Source of the DNA: Endobugula sp965214375
Lineage (GTDB): Bacteria; Pseudomonadota; Gammaproteobacteria; Pseudomonadales; Cellvibrionaceae
Direction: 5' to 3'
DNA length: 64,000 bases
Assembly: GCA_965214375.1 (NCBI GenBank)
Contig: OZ243947.1
Coordinates: 496,001-560,000, forward strand
Shown here in pieces: positions 63,577-64,000 of this stretch (position 1 is its first letter; each line of letters begins with the position of its first letter). The position numbers and the translations under genes are program-made. A model generated the notes under the pieces. That model saw only the letters and a list, made by a program, of their open reading frames with translations. It searched no databases and was not told where the DNA came from.

Positions 63577-64000
63577 TTAAGCTGATTGGTAAAGTCGCGG
63601 TTCAAACAGCGCAGTATTTGCCAACTTTGGCCATTGTTTTGCCACATATAAGATGGCTAGATCAACGACAGGCTCTATAACCACAACGGTGATATAAGCT
63701 AGAGCAAACGTGTATACCGCACTGATATTTTCTGCGCCAAACCCACTGCCATAAAAAGCCCAAAAAGCCACCCAAGCGATAATACCACTTTGATAAACCG
63801 CAGAGAGTGTCAAAACATCTAGGTAACGGAGGTCTTTGTAAGCCACATTATTGGGAAGCGCCTTTTCTGCGATAAACGCCATGGCAAACAACGGAGCCAA
63901 TAACGTTGTTACATTAATAAAGTACTGTGGCAAATCACCGGGAGCAAATAAGGCTCCCTGAGCCAACAGGCCGAGCGATAAACCAATCGCTGGAGGTGCA
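63577..64000 (-). CDS. Multi-span membrane protein, partial (5' end outside window)
   Basis: The minus-strand frame is open to the right edge and ends at 63577. The visible 141 residues contain about four membrane spans (YFINVTTLLAPLFAMAFIAE, YLDVLTLSAVYQSGIIAWVA, then FWAFYG, and FALAYITVVVIEPVVDLAIL). No family is recognised. A TTG at 63966 exists, but the sequence upstream in frame (APPAIGLSLGL) looks coding, so the start lies beyond the window. Confidence 0.65.
   Translation of the reverse strand, partial: APPAIGLSLGLLAQGALFAPGDLPQYFINVTTLLAPLFAMAFIAEKALPNNVAYKDLRYLDVLTLSAVYQSGIIAWVAFWAFYGSGFGAENISAVYTFALAYITVVVIEPVVDLAILYVAKQWPKLANTALFEPRLYQSA

Noticed and set aside
1..64000. CRISPR array, rRNA operon, prophage or replication origin
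   Set aside because: No regularly spaced repeats, rRNA-like sequence, phage structural genes or DnaA-box cluster were seen. The only RNA gene recognised with confidence is tRNA-Arg.

Overview
The window looks like a chromosomal segment of a moderately AT-rich, polarly flagellated gammaproteobacterium. The evidence is Pseudomonas/Shewanella-type synteny: ccmA-G, a FliK-like gene, flgMN/flgA/cheV/cheR/flgB-L, and paired flagellins followed by flaG, fliD, two fliS genes and fliT. Sigma-54 (-24/-12) and sigma-28 flagellar promoters can be read directly. Very large flagellin, FlgK, FlgE and FliD proteins recall marine members of the class. I cannot name a genus.

Layout. (1) 1-5096, minus: cytochrome c maturation operon ccmABCDEFG, with ccmG cut by the window edge. 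(2) 5143-34521: flagellar block. It holds a FliK-like and an FlhB-tail-like gene, fliT/fliS2/fliS, fliD, flaG, two flagellins, flgL to flgB (minus), broken cheR and cheV, and flgA/flgM/flgN (plus). A small island (tyrosine-recombinase remnant plus toxin-antitoxin pair) splits fliD from fliS. (3) 34495-36798, minus: ArsS-type radical SAM gene with two arsenosugar-type glycosyltransferases; the first two are interrupted by stop codons. (4) 36865-43160: tRNA-Arg(CCU), DEAD-box helicase, rsmE, patatin, a pilin, broken ttcA and a PilZ gene with a sigma-54 promoter. (5) 43373-44892: an apparent orphan integron cassette next to a decayed IS110-family element with a structured flank. (6) 44902-58083, minus: a type VI secretion cluster (tssBC-hcp-E-F-G-J-K-L-M, a small winged-helix gene and a sigma-54 activator). 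Almost every gene carries in-frame stops or frameshifts, tssM is truncated, and tssA, clpV, vgrG and PAAR are absent. (7) 58554-64000: glutathione reductase, a YebC paralogue, arsC-acr3-arsH (arsH broken), and two poorly characterised genes, the last cut by the window edge.

The main story is selective decay. Flagellar structural genes, ccm and housekeeping genes read through cleanly. T6SS, cheV/cheR, ttcA, arsS, its glycosyltransferase, arsH and the transposase are broken by all three stop codons and by slippage-type indels in short repeats. This argues for recent relaxed selection, for example in a host-associated or otherwise specialised lineage, rather than recoding or uniformly poor sequence.

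Other notable structure: a 960-bp stretch, apparently identical, covers the variable outer domains of two otherwise diverged flagellins, which have different sigma-factor promoters. Two families of dispersed palindromic repeats have outer arms that are specific to each locus; one copy encodes the C-terminus of CcmF. Other features are a fused TssB-TssC sheath gene, a domain shared by FliD (three copies) and FlgE (one copy), and a possible bridge-RNA or attC region beside the IS110-like element.
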